From Lindgomyces ingoldianus (Eukaryota > Ascomycota > Dothideomycetes > Pleosporales > Lindgomycetaceae): DNA of 64,000 nt. Below the pieces are notes generated by a model. It made no database searches and was not told where the DNA came from. It saw nothing but the letters and a program-made list of their open reading frames with translations. The position numbers were made by a program, and so were the translations under genes. Position 1 is the first letter of the stretch. Each line of letters begins with the position of its first letter. The stretch spans positions 82,214 through 146,213 of the forward strand of contig NW_022985207.1 of assembly GCF_010093535.1 (NCBI RefSeq), given 5' to 3'. Below, one piece after another: positions 1-12,594 of the stretch.

Positions 1-215
1 AATTGCAGAAAATTGCAGCATTTTGCAAGCTGGTCGCGCATAGGGCAAGTGCGCGAGGGACTCGGATCGGCAAAACAAAAGCCGAGCAACACGAGTAGAG
101 CAGAAAAAGGATCGAAAAATACACACAATCAATACAATCAATCAATCATCCCATACATCATATCCAAACCCATCATTCATCTCAGGAAGCCTAGAAACAG
201 TGCTTTAATCTAACA
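1..215 (+). mobile_element. Copia-A LTR, 3' part (cut by window start)
   Basis: This is the end of the LTR that is complete at 18185-18475 and 23255-23617. It shares the TTGCA-rich segment, the GGTCGCGCATAGGG block and the terminal GCTTTAATCTAACA, where the canonical end is TCTGACA. It stops at 215 and Gypsy-type sequence starts at 216. Whether it is a solo LTR or belongs to a longer copy cannot be decided from this window. Confidence 0.85.
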
Positions 216-2630
216 GTTGTCTTTCTATTCTTATAGCGCTATTAAACACCTCTTATTAAAAAAACCTTAAGTAAAGAAAAAATAAGGTAAAAGTAGCTAT
301 ACTTAATTTATTAAGTTACTTTTTTTTTTTAAGAAGTTTAACCTAAACTAGCATAATTTAATCTTTTACTATGTATTTCTTTACTTTTCTAGAACACTTT
401 TAATGCGTTTAAGCTAATGTTAGATCTAAGTTCTTATTAGTTCTTCTTAAATAGATAACTTTTTAATTTTATAAAATATTTTTATACTTTAACTAAATTC
501 TATTTTTAGTTAAGTATTTTTTTTTATATAGTACACATTATCTTTTATAGCGCGTAAAGTGTCTATAATTAGTTCTAATTGCAACTTAAGACGCCCTTTT
601 TAGGTATATAGCTCTAAAAGTAAGACATAGAATACTAGATAAACTTCTTCTAGATTAGGTAGGTCTACTTTATACGCCTTTACACTAATTTAGGCTATAA
701 CTTTTTCTAGTCCTAAGAACTTCTAGTCTAACTTCTTCTTTAGCCTTATTAATTTTATGTGTTTATTAAAAACTAATACTTTATTTTCTACTTATAGCTA
801 TATATGCTTCTATTATTTATTTACATACTTTTTTTAATACGCATTTGCAGTAATAATTTTCTAGTAGCATTTTAACTGTAGAGCAAGTGCTTTTGCAGTA
901 ACTCTGTTTACTATGTGCAATTCCCCCTAACCTAGGGGTTCTCTAGGCTAATCTAGCCCTCTTAGGTTCGCTCTGTAGTATGCTTAGAAAGGAGTAACTC
1001 CTGTAGTTATGTGTACACTATTATTATACATAAACTCTGCTATTAGCAACTACATTGCCTAATTATCTTATTTTAGGTAATAGTAACATCTAAGGTACTA
1101 TTCTAGAGTTTAGTATTGTCTTTTAGTCTACCTATTAGTCTTAAGATAGTAGGCTAATAAAAGAATTCTTTATATGCTAAGATAGTAATAAAAACTATCT
1201 TAGTACTTTAAGTTTATTATTAGCCCTTTATTAAAGATAATGTTCTTTAAAACTTTATAAAGGTAAATAACTTTTTTTAACTAAACCTTTCCTAGGTCTA
1301 AAGCCTCTTAATTAGCTCTAGCTAGCACATAGTAGGCTATTTTAGTAAGATAGTCTACTATTATAAGAATTGCATTATATACTAACCTTAAGTATTTATA
1401 AGAGGGCAGCTGCGTTATAAAATCTATTGTAACATTCTGCTAGGGCCTATTAGGCAGTAGCAAAGGGTAAAGGAGCCTATATAGGCAGTGTTATAGAGCT
1501 ACTAATTATCTACACCTTAGGTAGTTATTATAGTACACCTTTATATCCTTTCTAAGCCTTTTCTAATTATATTAATGTATAATCTTTTTAAGCATCTTTT
1601 TTACACTAAAGTAGCCTGCTAATAGGCTGTTATAGCACTTCTAGAACACTTCTGCCTTCTCTTAGTCCGTTGTTAGAGTCTTTTTTTCTGTATTAGCTAT
1701 AGCATGTTGTTCTAGCCTATTTTAAAAATAAGTGTCTTTATTAAGGTTCTTTTTATCTTTTATTTTACTTTTAGTATTTAATGAGTCTATTTTATTATAG
1801 TCTTTTCTAATACCTAACATAAGGTTCTTATTATTGTCCTTCTCTAGTTTTTTACTTATAGCTCTTTTAGAATCTAGCTGTTTTAGCTTTTATTTTTTTA
1901 AAGCAGTTTTTAGCTAAGCCTAACGAATTTTAAAAACATAAAATAGCTATAACTATTAATTCTTTATTATAATTTTATTAATTTAAGAGGTTACGCATGT
2001 CTATTACATACGCTGTATTTCTCTTCTAGGAAGGCTGTTATAACTCCTTAATGTAGTTAAGTTTTCTTAAGAGTCTATCTACTAGGTTTAGCTTCTCTAG
2101 ATAGTGCGTAATAATAAAATTATTTTCTACTATTCTTTTATAGGCTTAGACCTGCTAGTAGTTTAAACTTTTAGTTTTTATAAACTAGCAAAAATTATTA
2201 TAGTCTATAAAAAGTTTAAATAGTAGACTTTAAAGGTAATGTTGCTAATATGCTAAACTTTTATTAATAGTAAGCAACTTCTTATTATAAGTATTATAAT
2301 TATACTTAGCTTTACTTATCTTTCTTAAAAAAAAGCTAATTAGCCTTTATTAAGCCTTTCTAGTCTTATCTAAGACTAATTAGCTTAAAATGCTATAAAT
2401 TACACCCTCTAAGGTGTTAACTTTTACCTTAGTTTTTTTATTAGCATTAAAATAAGCTAATATAGAAACTTTAAAAAATAAGTTTTAAAGCTTTTAAAAG
2501 GCTACTTTACTCTTAAAACTAATATTAAGCTTTTAACTTTTTTCTTACTTTTGCTTTTAACTACTTTTTACTGCGTCTAGGCCCTTTTAGGTTAGCTTAG
2601 TAAAAGGTAGAGTAATTAAAAAGAAGTTAG
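216..2630 (-). pseudogene. Gypsy-A integrase and RNase H portion, RIP-degraded
   Basis: This is the 3' part of a Ty3/Gypsy polyprotein on the minus strand. Around 1290-1700 the minus-strand translation, read through stops, follows the Gypsy integrase pattern: a YGLLxPLPxP-like stretch, then a DFITxLPS-like stretch and a VDxLTKMAxY-like core. RNase H would lie at about 1950-2630. The reading frame continues beyond the Copia-B insertion at 8521, so 216-2630 and 8521-12594 are one disrupted element. Many stop codons and AT bias mean it cannot be expressed. No partner for the LTR at 12352-12594 is visible at this end, where the Copia-A LTR abuts it. Confidence 0.75.
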
Positions 2631-2883
2631 TGTTAAATAGACTCTCTGCTAGCTAGCACTTGGTGTCAGCAAATGCGTACGAGACGGAGAGGTTTGCACG
2701 GTGTAAACATCGCACGGGGGTGTTAGGTAACTGGTGTTAATTGCTTCTTGTTTTTTTCTATTGTACAAAGGAAAAGGGTTAATATAGTCCTAAACTCTGC
2801 GCACAGATCTCTGTGCACAGGGATCTAGGCGCATCTAAGCCACGTGACTATTAACTAGGCGCCTAAATATTACTATTTAGACA
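2631..2883 (-). repeat. Copia-B LTR (left; 3' LTR of the minus-strand element)
   Basis: It is 253 bp, starts TGTTAAATAG and ends TATTTAGACA. The outer half keeps CG-containing words such as GAGACGGAGAGG, and the inner half is mutated. The opposite pattern is seen in the right LTR. Confidence 0.9.
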
Positions 2884-5800
2884 TTAGCAACTTTTTCTTT
2901 TTCCTTTATATAGGACTTGCCTTATTTACACATACAGTAGACAGGTTGCTATAGGGCCCTTTTTGCCTATCTTATACAGGCTTAAGTTTGTTAACTAACG
3001 CTTTAACTCTAACAGTTAGTTAGTTGTATAAAATTAGTTCCTTAAGAGCAAAGTTTAGCGCCTTCTTTGTACAGGCATCTATAGGGTTATCCCTTCTATT
3101 AATCTACCTAATCTCTATAATCTTCCTCTTCTTATATAATTCTTAAATTAACATAATATTAATTATAAGTCTTTTCTTATTTATTGTCCTAAGCTTTATA
3201 AGACATTTATACAAAGATCTTAAATCTGTGCATAGTACAATAGGTACAGGAGGTATTCTAAGCATACATGTAATCTAGTTAATAGTTGTACTTAGTGCAA
3301 TTACGCAGTTAAATCCTCCCACTATTCTGTACAGCTTACTAGCTAGGACAGAGCAGGTAACATGTTTACACTTAGAGGAGTTCTAGTGTACAATATTACC
3401 TGTAATTTTAAAGTTATATAAGTTCCTAGTTTACTGCTTAGTTCTAAGAATAATAAAAAAGCTAAGCTATAAACTTAGGTCCTTGTTGTTTATAAATAAT
3501 TTATTAGTAAAGATAAATAACTTTATATAAAAAAGATTAAGTAGTACATACAATAATCCTCTATTCTAGTTGTTAATTTGCTATTAGATTTATACATTTA
3601 ATGCCTTAATATTATTGTACAACAGTAACACAACTTAAGCAGCAGTAGACAGGTTAAATGCTGCCTTAGGTTAACATATTAATGCAATATAGGCACCTCG
3701 CGCGCGCTGTTTAACGTACTTCTGCGCGGCATCCTCTACCTTAGACTCTATTATGTATAGATTCCTAGCTTAACCCTTTTATATAAGAATAATATTATTT
3801 TATATAAAGTAGATGTTTTCTTTATTAAATTTAATAGCCTAATTATGCAATAGTATAGTCTTAGGCTTTACTTAGAAGTTAGCTTTAAGCAATTCTTTTT
3901 TCTCTCTTTATGCAAAATTAGCTGTAATAATACTAAGAGTATTATCTGTCTACAGTCCTGTAATACTAAACACTATTAAGCCTTTATGTGTAATTAATAA
4001 GCATAGATTATATAATAAGGTTTTTATAAAAAGTCTATTCTTATAATAGTTATAGTATGTCTTAAACTAATACAAGCCTAACTCTGCTGCGCTATATAGT
4101 AGTTATACAACTCTAAATATTATGTGTAAAGAAAAGCTTTTACAGAGTTCTCTTAGTAGTTGTGCAAAGAGAGTGTAAACAAGCTTGTCTATTAATTATA
4201 CATATGCCTAAGTAATATTGCGTAGTTTATAGTGCATGTTGTACAAAGCTATTAGTAATAGGCTAATAGCTAGGATTAACCTCTAACTTATTTTCTAAAT
4301 TATAGGAGACTGTGTAAGAATCTCCTTCTTCTTCTTATCTAAATGTCCTGCAAACACAAGTTGTAACTTTTTATATAGTTTTATTAATTTCCCTTTAACT
4401 TTATGTATAAGTTAAAGGTTAAAGATCTATTCTTTATAGATTAATAAATTATACAAGAGTACCTTAAACATGCTACTTGTAATTAGACTCTCTATTTCTG
4501 TACAGTTTAATTCTTTAAATAGTCTTCTAGGTGTTATAATTACACTGTCTACACAGAGCTTAATTACTAGCGTGTAGTCTTTCTTTTTCTTTTAAGTTAA
4601 AAATGTTGTAGCCTGTAGATTCTTACACAGTCTCCCTTAGCCTTTTTTAGCTAGCTGTAGTTTTAGTTCTAGTTTGTACAACAAATCTAATACTGCTTAA
4701 GGGGCTGTTTTGTGTAGTCTATTAACTAGGGTTAGTTGCTTGCGTAGGCAACCTCTCTTTTATGCCTATAAAGGATCCCTTTGTACTAGGGCTAGTTTGT
4801 CTAGATCTAGCAATTCTTGTGCAGGTTTATCCTTATCCTTTATACAATAATATAGCATAACTTGCGTGCAGTAGAGTCTTACTAGACTATTCTCTATCTT
4901 AATAATAACATCTAGGGCCTTAATTCCCTTTACTACGTGCAGTCCTGTCTATCCCTTCTTCTCTTACTATGTCTTTACTTTAGAACTAAGTAGAAGATTT
5001 AGTACTTTATATAAGGTTAAGCTATTCTAGGTATTAATTACATAATTAATATTAACTTTTACCCTCTTACTTTAAAGCATTTTTATTGCCTTTTATACAG
5101 CGTTAGCTTGCGTAATAATATTAGAGGATAGTGCAAAATCTATGTTAATTCTTAGGTATGTTCTAAACATAAGTAATATAGGTATAAGACTGTTTAGTTC
5201 TGCTATATTATTTAAAGCTTTAACAGCTATCTATAACACTAACTTATTGTTTATACAATTATCTAATTTTGCACAGAGGATATTATACGCACGTCACAGT
5301 GGTGCGTGCGCGCGCTCAATCTTCCCTAGAGCCTAATAGGCCTCTACTAGCATCTATTAGCACATTACTCCTATAATCTTTGCGCAATTCTAGAAGTCTT
5401 TAGATGCAAAGTTTATACTAGAGTTATATATAATATAATTAAGTAGGCCTTAGTATGTGTTAATCTAACACTTGCAGAGCGTGTCCTAGGTATCTTGTGT
5501 AGACATTAATTTTAAAAAGGTTGCTGCTTAGAACAATGTATCTATGTTAATTACATGTAGTATGTCTTAGTTGCTAATTTATACAACATTAATTACTATC
5601 TTATAGTTAAAGTGCAAGTTGTTCTTAATTATAAACTTAAATCTTTATAGTGCTAGGTTGTATAGCTAACATATGTAGCAGAACTTCTTAATTTTCTTAA
5701 GTATAGAGGGATTAACATTATGTCTAGCGTTCTTAAGCATTATGTGAAGTTGTTCTGTATAAAAATAGCTAAATTTTCTATGCAGTTGTTAAAGTTTACG

Positions 5801-8267
5801 TTTAGTAAAAAAAAACATTAATTTCTCCTTTTATACATTAAAGAATAGATAACCTTATTTTTATATAACTAGAACAGTATTTCTATTACTTTATATAATT
5901 ACATTCTGCATGTTGTTAAAGTACACACCTATTTAGTCTACGTCTGCTAGAGACAGTAGGAACAGTGTTAGGGTGTCTAGGATGTGATATGTTATGTTAC
6001 TAACTAGGTTAGTAATTTATATAGTACTAATTAATTTTATTAATCCTTGTCTTTTAAAGCTAATACTTTTCTTTCTTAGTGTCTAGTTTACTTTTGTATA
6101 AAAGAATTCTTATAAGTATGCTTTAAGTTATAACTTCCTTATAGTAGAGATCTTTACTGCGCTAGTATCCTATAGTTTACCTTAGTATACTATATAGTAT
6201 TAATTTTTAAGGATAAACTGTTCTACATATCCTTTAGGTTCTAGGCTATAGATGTTTTTTACAGTCGCGCAGTAGAGAAATGTAGCATTAGTAAGGTAGT
6301 TAATAATCTTCTTACTTTTCTCTTTATCTAAGTTGTTGTTGTTGTGCAACTTCTCTTCCTCCTGCTTTAGTTTACCTTTAAACTTTTAAATGTACACATT
6401 TACCTCCTTACATGTTAGTGTCTTGTTATAGAATCTTTTATATAAAAAGATATATTAGTGTTTTGCATAGGATTAATTTATGTAAGGATAATTTATTAAC
6501 TAACATTTTTCCTTATAATAGACAAAGCATTGCTTTAATTATGTAGAGGACTATAGTCTAAATAATCCTTTATATCCCCTTAGGCTTCTTCTATGTTATT
6601 AATAGCTATGTGTACATAGTAAGCTATATCACCTATTAGTGTAGTACATGTCCTAGGATTTATTTATAAATGCATTATTCTGTTAATTAATTATAACCTA
6701 AAGTGCTAAACAAAGGTTACTGTACAGTGCCTTACATGTAGGCTTAATTAAGAACATTGCTTATTTAAGTTTAAGTTACCTTTAGCATGCTTATACAACA
6801 GCAGTGTAAAGCAGTATCTTGCCTTAGAATTATAGACTAAGAGCTTTTTATGCAAGAGTAAGTTTATTAATTATAGCTTTAAAAGCTTTATGTAGGGTTT
6901 TTATAAAGTTCTCTTACTTACTTTATGTAAAGCTTATTATTATCTAATCTGTCTAATACTAGTTGTAGTTTACATTAGTATTAAAGTAATTACTAAGCTG
7001 CTTATACAGTAACTTCTATAATTATTCTAGACTAATATTATAAAGGTAGAACATGTGTGCGCGCCCTTTAAGAATATTAGAAAAGATGCTTATGTATAAT
7101 GCCTTAAAGATAGTAAGGCGTTAGCAGAGCTTAATAAATACTATAGCCTTATTAGCTAGAATATTATATAGTTGCCCTATATAGTTGTTCTTCTTCCTTT
7201 ATGCCTTTTAGAATTATACAACCTTCTTAGGCGCAAGGTTCTCTGCTGTAATATCTTATATAGGTAAAAGTTAGTATAAATTGTACAGTAATTAAATTAT
7301 ATGCAGTAGGTACAAGCTTTAGGGAATCTTATGCAGAGCTGTAGCTATAGGAATATGTAGCTGCTTAGTTATGCTCTTATACAGTAAGCTATTATAAAGT
7401 AGTTATACTAATTACAGAGAAAGTATTAAGTTTATAGGTAATTTATATAAAGACATCTTCTATTGCGTTAAGACTAGCAATAGTAGTAATAGTTTTATAT
7501 AATGTTCTAGTAGAATAGTAAACGTGTGTTCTTCTTTTATAAGTCTGTATAGTGTAGTAGCCTCTATTATGTCTTTCTTAAAGCTAATACCCTTATTCTA
7601 TAGGGTAGTAATTAGTTCTTATAAAAACAGTTAGCTAAGATCTCTAAAGTGTACAAGCTTTTACTTTATAAAATTATCTTAAAAGTTCTTAAGCATACAT
7701 ACATCTGTTGCGCTTAACGCGTAAAGTTTTATAATTAAGTTAGCTGTGTATAAATTAAGCTTCTTTTTAGGTGTGTTATTTAATAGTTTAATCTTATCTA
7801 CTTAATCTTTAATATTTATCTACTCTGCTAGGGTCTTTGCTAAGATGCCTATAAGAGGTATGTATTAGTTATATGTTAATACATTATGCTAGCTAGTTAT
7901 AGATAGAGCTAGCGTTGCTTGTTACTTTATAGTAGTTAGTTATGCGTTGTCGCGCGCTGTCTTACTTCTTATTGTACGCTGCCTTTAAACAGCCTTGTGC
8001 AAAAAGATAAAACAGACCTCCTAGCGTTAAATAAGCACTACTATTTGTACAATACCTTTAAATAGTATTGTATAGACAGGTTTCTTGCTCTTACTTAGGT
8101 AACTAAATAGAGATTTACAGCCACTTGCACATAAATTAGACTCTATCTTCACTCTTGCTAATTTACAGTTAAAGTAGTAAGGAAAAGAATTCTTCTTGTA
8201 CGCAAACCTCTAAACAGAAAGGTATAAGAAGAGCTTCCTCTCTTATAGTATTTAAACTACTAATTAG

Positions 8268-8520
8268 TGTTAAATAGACTCTCTGCTAGCTAGCACTTAG
8301 TGTTAGCAAATGTGTACAAGACAGAGAGGTTTGCACAGTGTAAACATTGCACAGGGGTGTTAGGTAACTAGTGTTAATTGCTTCTTGTTTTTTTCTATTG
8401 TACAAAGGAAAGGGGTTAATATAGTCCTAAACTCTGCGCACGGATCTCCGTGCACAGGGATCCGGGCGCATCCGAGCCACGTGACTATCAACCAGGCGCC
8501 CGAATATCACTATTCGGACA
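8268..8520 (-). repeat. Copia-B LTR (right; 5' LTR of the minus-strand element)
   Basis: It is 253 bp and aligns without gaps to 2631-2883. Its inner half is mutated, and its outer part keeps unmutated words such as GATCCGGGCGCATCCGAG and ends TATTCGGACA. GTTAG follows it. Confidence 0.9.
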
Positions 8521-8917
8521 GTTAGCAATAAACTGCTTATAATAGTTTATAAACCTTATAAAAACATAAATATCCTAAATAGTCTTTAGTATTAGCTACT
8601 TCTAGATTATCTTAATTCTTAAAGGGTTAACTTTAACTCCTTCTAGGTAAACTATGTACGCTAGGTACTTAGTCTTCTATGTGTAAAATTTACACTTACT
8701 AAGTTTTAAAAAAAGCTTTACTTTATGTAATCTTTATAGCACCTTCTTAATGTAAATAACTTGTTCCTTTTTTATGTTAGAATAGACTAAAATATTGTTA
8801 AGGTATATAATACACATTACATTAACTAACCCTGCTAGGGTCTAGTTAATATAAGCCTAGAAAGCCGCAGGAGTATTAGTAAGACTAAAAAGCATAACTT
8901 AGTACTTAAAATAACTA
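8521..8917 (-). pseudogene. Gypsy-A reverse transcriptase, C-terminal part
   Basis: The minus strand at 8782-8805 reads YLNNILVY, the Gypsy RT active-site motif YLDDILVY with both catalytic aspartates changed to asparagine by G-to-A transitions. Flanking residues (CII before it, and YTKTKYLAYIVY-like text further downstream) also fit Gypsy RT. It is cut off from the rest of the RT by the 1132-bp element that follows. Confidence 0.8.
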
Positions 8918-10049
8918 ACGTACCTAACAGGTTGGCCGGCCACACAGGTTGGCTGGCCACTTTTGCTAAGCCCCCACTAAACTCTACCTATCTACATAAT
9001 GCCTTAACAACAACACTAGATTAAATCTTCTAAAGAACGTTAGATATAGCTTACTCTTTAGGCTTTTAAATAAGACTTAAAACTCTTCTTACAACGCGCT
9101 GCAGCTATCTATAATGTCTCTTACACAACACTAAGCAATTAACGCGCTAGACAGCCTTTACAAGCAGAATGCTAGCCTAAATTAAGGAATCTAACTAAGC
9201 TTAAAAAGAAAGTAGTTGTTAAGTACATACTTAAGCTTATTACGCGCAGATTTCCCCCTAGGCTTGCAGCTATAGCTAATATAGCTAATTCCTTGCCTAC
9301 AAAGCACAATCTAGGCCAGGTTAGCTTAAACTAGACTAGTATGTAGGTTAAGCACTACTTTAAGTTTATAATAAAGTTTAATTATAAGTATAATTATAAG
9401 AGAGTGCTTTATAAGGATCTAGAGGTTATCTAGGGCTAGTTTTGCCTAGTAGCTAACATAAAAGCTAAGTACAGTATCTAGGATAAAGACAGGTATAACT
9501 TTAACAAGTTAGGCTTTATAATAGGCTAAATATTAACTAGAGCAGTTGTTACAGCTTTAGGGAGATAAGAACAGCTAAAGGTAATATAGTAAAGTAATAA
9601 AAAGTAGACAATAGTTATCTAGGGCATTAATGCAATAAAGTAAGCTATAAGATTATAAAGCTTTAAGTAGTAAATAAGGCTGCTATGTAACATAGATTAC
9701 ATAAAAGAAAGCAGATTTAGGCAGAAAAGACCTTAATAGTTAAGGATAAAGCTTGTCTAACTACTCTAAAGGAGTTTAAAGCGCGTAGTAATAGAAAGAA
9801 GCTAAAGACGCAAGTGCGCGCTAAAGAAGGTAAGCTAAGTTAAAGGCAATGTAGGCAGTGTAATTAGACTAGGCATAACTTACATACATGTAAGTAAGTA
9901 GTAAAAGTAAACTCTAAATAATATCTTATGTTGTATTACTTTATACAGGGCTAAAGTGGGCTGTTTTGCAAGAGAATAGAGTGGTTTTAGTAGAGGCTTA
10001 GCAAAAGTGGCCGGCTAACCTGTGTGGCCGGCTAACCTGTTAGGTACGT
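8918..10049 (+). mobile_element. Pogo-derived non-autonomous element, copy 1 (1132 bp)
   Basis: TA dinucleotides flank it (8916-8917 and 10050-10051). Terminal inverted repeats begin ACGTACCTAAC and contain two tandem copies of a GGTTGGCCGGCCAC-like block. Inside, in plus sense, is the N-terminal half of a Fot1/pogo transposase up to the first catalytic motif, NFNKLGF (canonical NFDETGF). A deletion then removes the rest of the DDE domain and joins to a C-terminal Cys-rich tail. It inserted into the RT of Gypsy-A. Two further copies have exactly the same length. Confidence 0.9.
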
Positions 10050-12351
10050 TATATTAAGTTTAAAATGCTGTCTTTTACTTATCTTTTTTATAAATACATA
10101 ACATATAGTACACATTATAGATATCTAGCTTTATATACTACTTTGCCTTTCTAAGTCTTTTAAGAGATTCTAAGATAAGTAGTAATAAGTAATAATATTT
10201 TATTATAATTTAGTTTAGGCCTTTATAATCTATATAAAGCTTTAACTTTTTATTCTTCTTTTTTATAAATAAAATTAGAGCTTCTGTAAAAAACTTAGAC
10301 CTCTAAATTTACTCTTTTTATAAATAATTATTAATATATTTATAAAGATGCTATAACTTATACTCTAATAAGTTATATAGTAGTTAGTAAAAAGGCTTTA
10401 TTCTTTCCTCTAGCTTAATAGCTAGATCCTGTAGGCTATGCAGTAGTACTTTTAATATTTTATTAAACTTAACTATGTCTATATATTTTTTGTACTCTAG
10501 TCTTAACTTAAGCTCTATAGGTTCTAAAGAATCTTTAGTGTTATTAGATAGCACACTGCAGACGTAGACATCTGTATTAGAACTCTACATAGTTTGCTTA
10601 AACTCTGCTGCGTTTTCTAAGGCTACCTTAGCGTACTTTAGCACACTATAGTCCTTTACGCCTCTAAATAATATATGTTTTGTATAAAAGTTTAGCTTTA
10701 AATTAAACTAATTAATCTAAAGTAAACTTAAATATATTAGAGGTTTTTTTAAGTCTATTACTATAAACAGCACTTAATAAGTCTAAACTTTTTTTTAAGA
10801 GTCTATAATCTTTATGTTTACAACTATAAAGCTGTAGATAGTAAAGTCTAATTTATTAGGTGCCTTTAGAAAGACACCTAGTAGGGGCTTAATCTTAAGA
10901 TCCTACTTTTTAGCTATTATAGTAGACAGGATATTTAATTAAGCTTTTTTATTTACTATAGCCTAAAAGTTTTCTAATAACTTTATGCTTACTGTTACTA
11001 ATAATAAAGTTAACCTTTTTAAGTATAATAAGTTTTAAAGGTTTCTAAGCTCTTTTTTATTACTTACTAAAGTAATATAAGCTAAAAGGAAAAAGCTTAG
11101 TTCTTCTAGCCCTGCCTTTTTCTTTTTTACTTATTCTTATTAGACTTGTTCTTATCTTTATCCTTTATAAGATAATTTAAGGAAATATAACCTAGCTACT
11201 TATAATTCTAGTAAGTAACTTTTATTTTATTAAATTTTTACTTTCTTCTAGCTTTTTTTTAGCTTAGAGGCTTTCTTTATTTCTTTTTAGGCTTCTTTTA
11301 GTCCTTATTAGCTAAAGGTAAAGTAGAACGCTTTTATGTTCCTTTCTTTTTTAACTTTAGCCCTTTTTTCTTCTGTAGGCAGTAGTAGGATATGTTGCTC
11401 TGCTTTTCTACCTAAGCTAGTGTCTCTTGCTTACTTTATAGAATATATGTTAGATTACGCTTAATCTTGTTAAATAGTGCGCTACTAAAGCCTACTATTA
11501 TTTTATCTAAGCTCTTTTTATTAACTTTAGTCTATAATAGCTTAAAGTAGGCTAGAAGTTTAGTTAGAGACTAATTAAGTTATTATTTATAGTTCTTTAT
11601 AGCATTATAGGCTACCTTTTTTTATTTTACTAGGGTACCTAATGCATTAAGCATCTTGTTTTTAAGATTTTGCTATGTTAGTAACTATAATAAGTTAACA
11701 AGCTTTAAATAAGTATAGTGTGTCTCTTATAGTAATTATAGTGTTTTATTAATATATTATAGGCTAAAAGAGATCTTCTGTAATTCCTAAGTAAAGCTTA
11801 ATAAACTCTTTTAGTAATAGTCTTTATTATCCCTACACTACTAGTTGTAGTCTGCCCTGTTCTTTTTTTTATATTAGTGCAGTAGTTTAAAACGCAGTAG
11901 GTTTACTTAGTCTTAGGTAAGTTTTAGTATAATAATGTTTAATACTTTAGTTAGTAACTTATTAAGTGTGTTTATATTACCTGCTTTAAATTAATAATAA
12001 ATTTCTATTATCCTAGCTAGTTCTTACGCTTCCTGCTGCTCTTACAGCTAGGCGTAGGCTTCTGCTAAAGCCTAATTTGCGGGGGTAGACTGTGCGTTAC
12101 TTAGTCCTGCACTAGCCCTTCTAACCCCTTTTAGGCCCTAAACGCCTTCTAGATAGCTTAACAAGCCTAATCTATAAAAAATTCTATTGTCCCTTTTACT
12201 TATCTCTTGCTCTATTCCTCCCTGTGTTAGTGTTAACCTTAGTTAAGTATTACTAAAAGTAGCAGTTTTAGCTAGCTTTCTAAGTAGTCTTTAAGCGCTA
12301 GTTGTATTTAATTCTTCTCTAGCGTTTTACTTTAACACTATTACATAGAAA
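10050..12351 (-). pseudogene. Gypsy-A gag, protease and N-terminal RT relic
   Basis: Near 10200-10330 the minus-strand translation follows the start of Gypsy RT: an ILFIKKKN stretch (canonical PILFVKKKDG), then LKLYIDYKGLN (canonical LRLCVDYRGLN). Upstream in coding sense (higher coordinates) protease and gag are expected at about 10.7-12.3 kb, but I could not identify residues there. Numerous stops make it non-functional. Confidence 0.7.
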
Positions 12352-12594
12352 TGTTGCCCTTAAGCAGTATGCTAGCTTGTAGAGTAATTTAAATGTAAAG
12401 ATAAGATAGTAAGTAGCACAGATAGCACTAAGAGCAAGCTTTTAGAGAAAGATAGAAGTGTATTGTAAGAGAGACAAATCGCTGCTAAGCTTTGCTTGTT
12501 AGGATTTATGCTTATATACAAAGCACAGGTCATACAACCTCCAAACAGGTCAGGTGAGGCCATACTGGCCCGTTCTGGGACATCCGGCCTTACA
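12352..12594 (-). repeat. Gypsy-A LTR (5' LTR in the minus sense)
   Basis: Read on the minus strand it starts TGTAAGGCCGGATGTCCC and ends ...CAACA. A TATATAAGC-type TATA box lies on the minus strand near 12510-12520. Internal Gypsy sequence begins directly inside. The outer part (12535-12594) is nearly free of RIP. No second copy is present in the window, so the boundaries rest on TG...CA ends only. Confidence 0.55.

Larger units (their letters stand above)
2631..8520 (-). mobile_element. Copia-B, complete LTR retrotransposon (dead)
   Basis: Two 253-bp direct repeats (2631-2883 and 8268-8520) bound the element, and the 5-bp target duplication GTTAG lies at 2626-2630 and 8521-8525. Coding sense is minus. 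A Copia RT core reading LQTDNTLSII (canonical TDDTL) has its D-N pair at 3941-3946. An RNase H C-terminal motif NPIDACTKKAL lies at about 3061-3095. Gag and integrase should lie toward 8.2 kb but are too mutated for me to place. The primer-binding region next to the minus-strand 5' LTR starts CTAATTAGTAGTT, identical to Copia-C. The element sits inside Gypsy-A. Confidence 0.9.

Noticed and set aside
5142..5336. 64-codon plus-strand frame
   Set aside because: Antisense to the Copia-B coding strand inside a mutated element.
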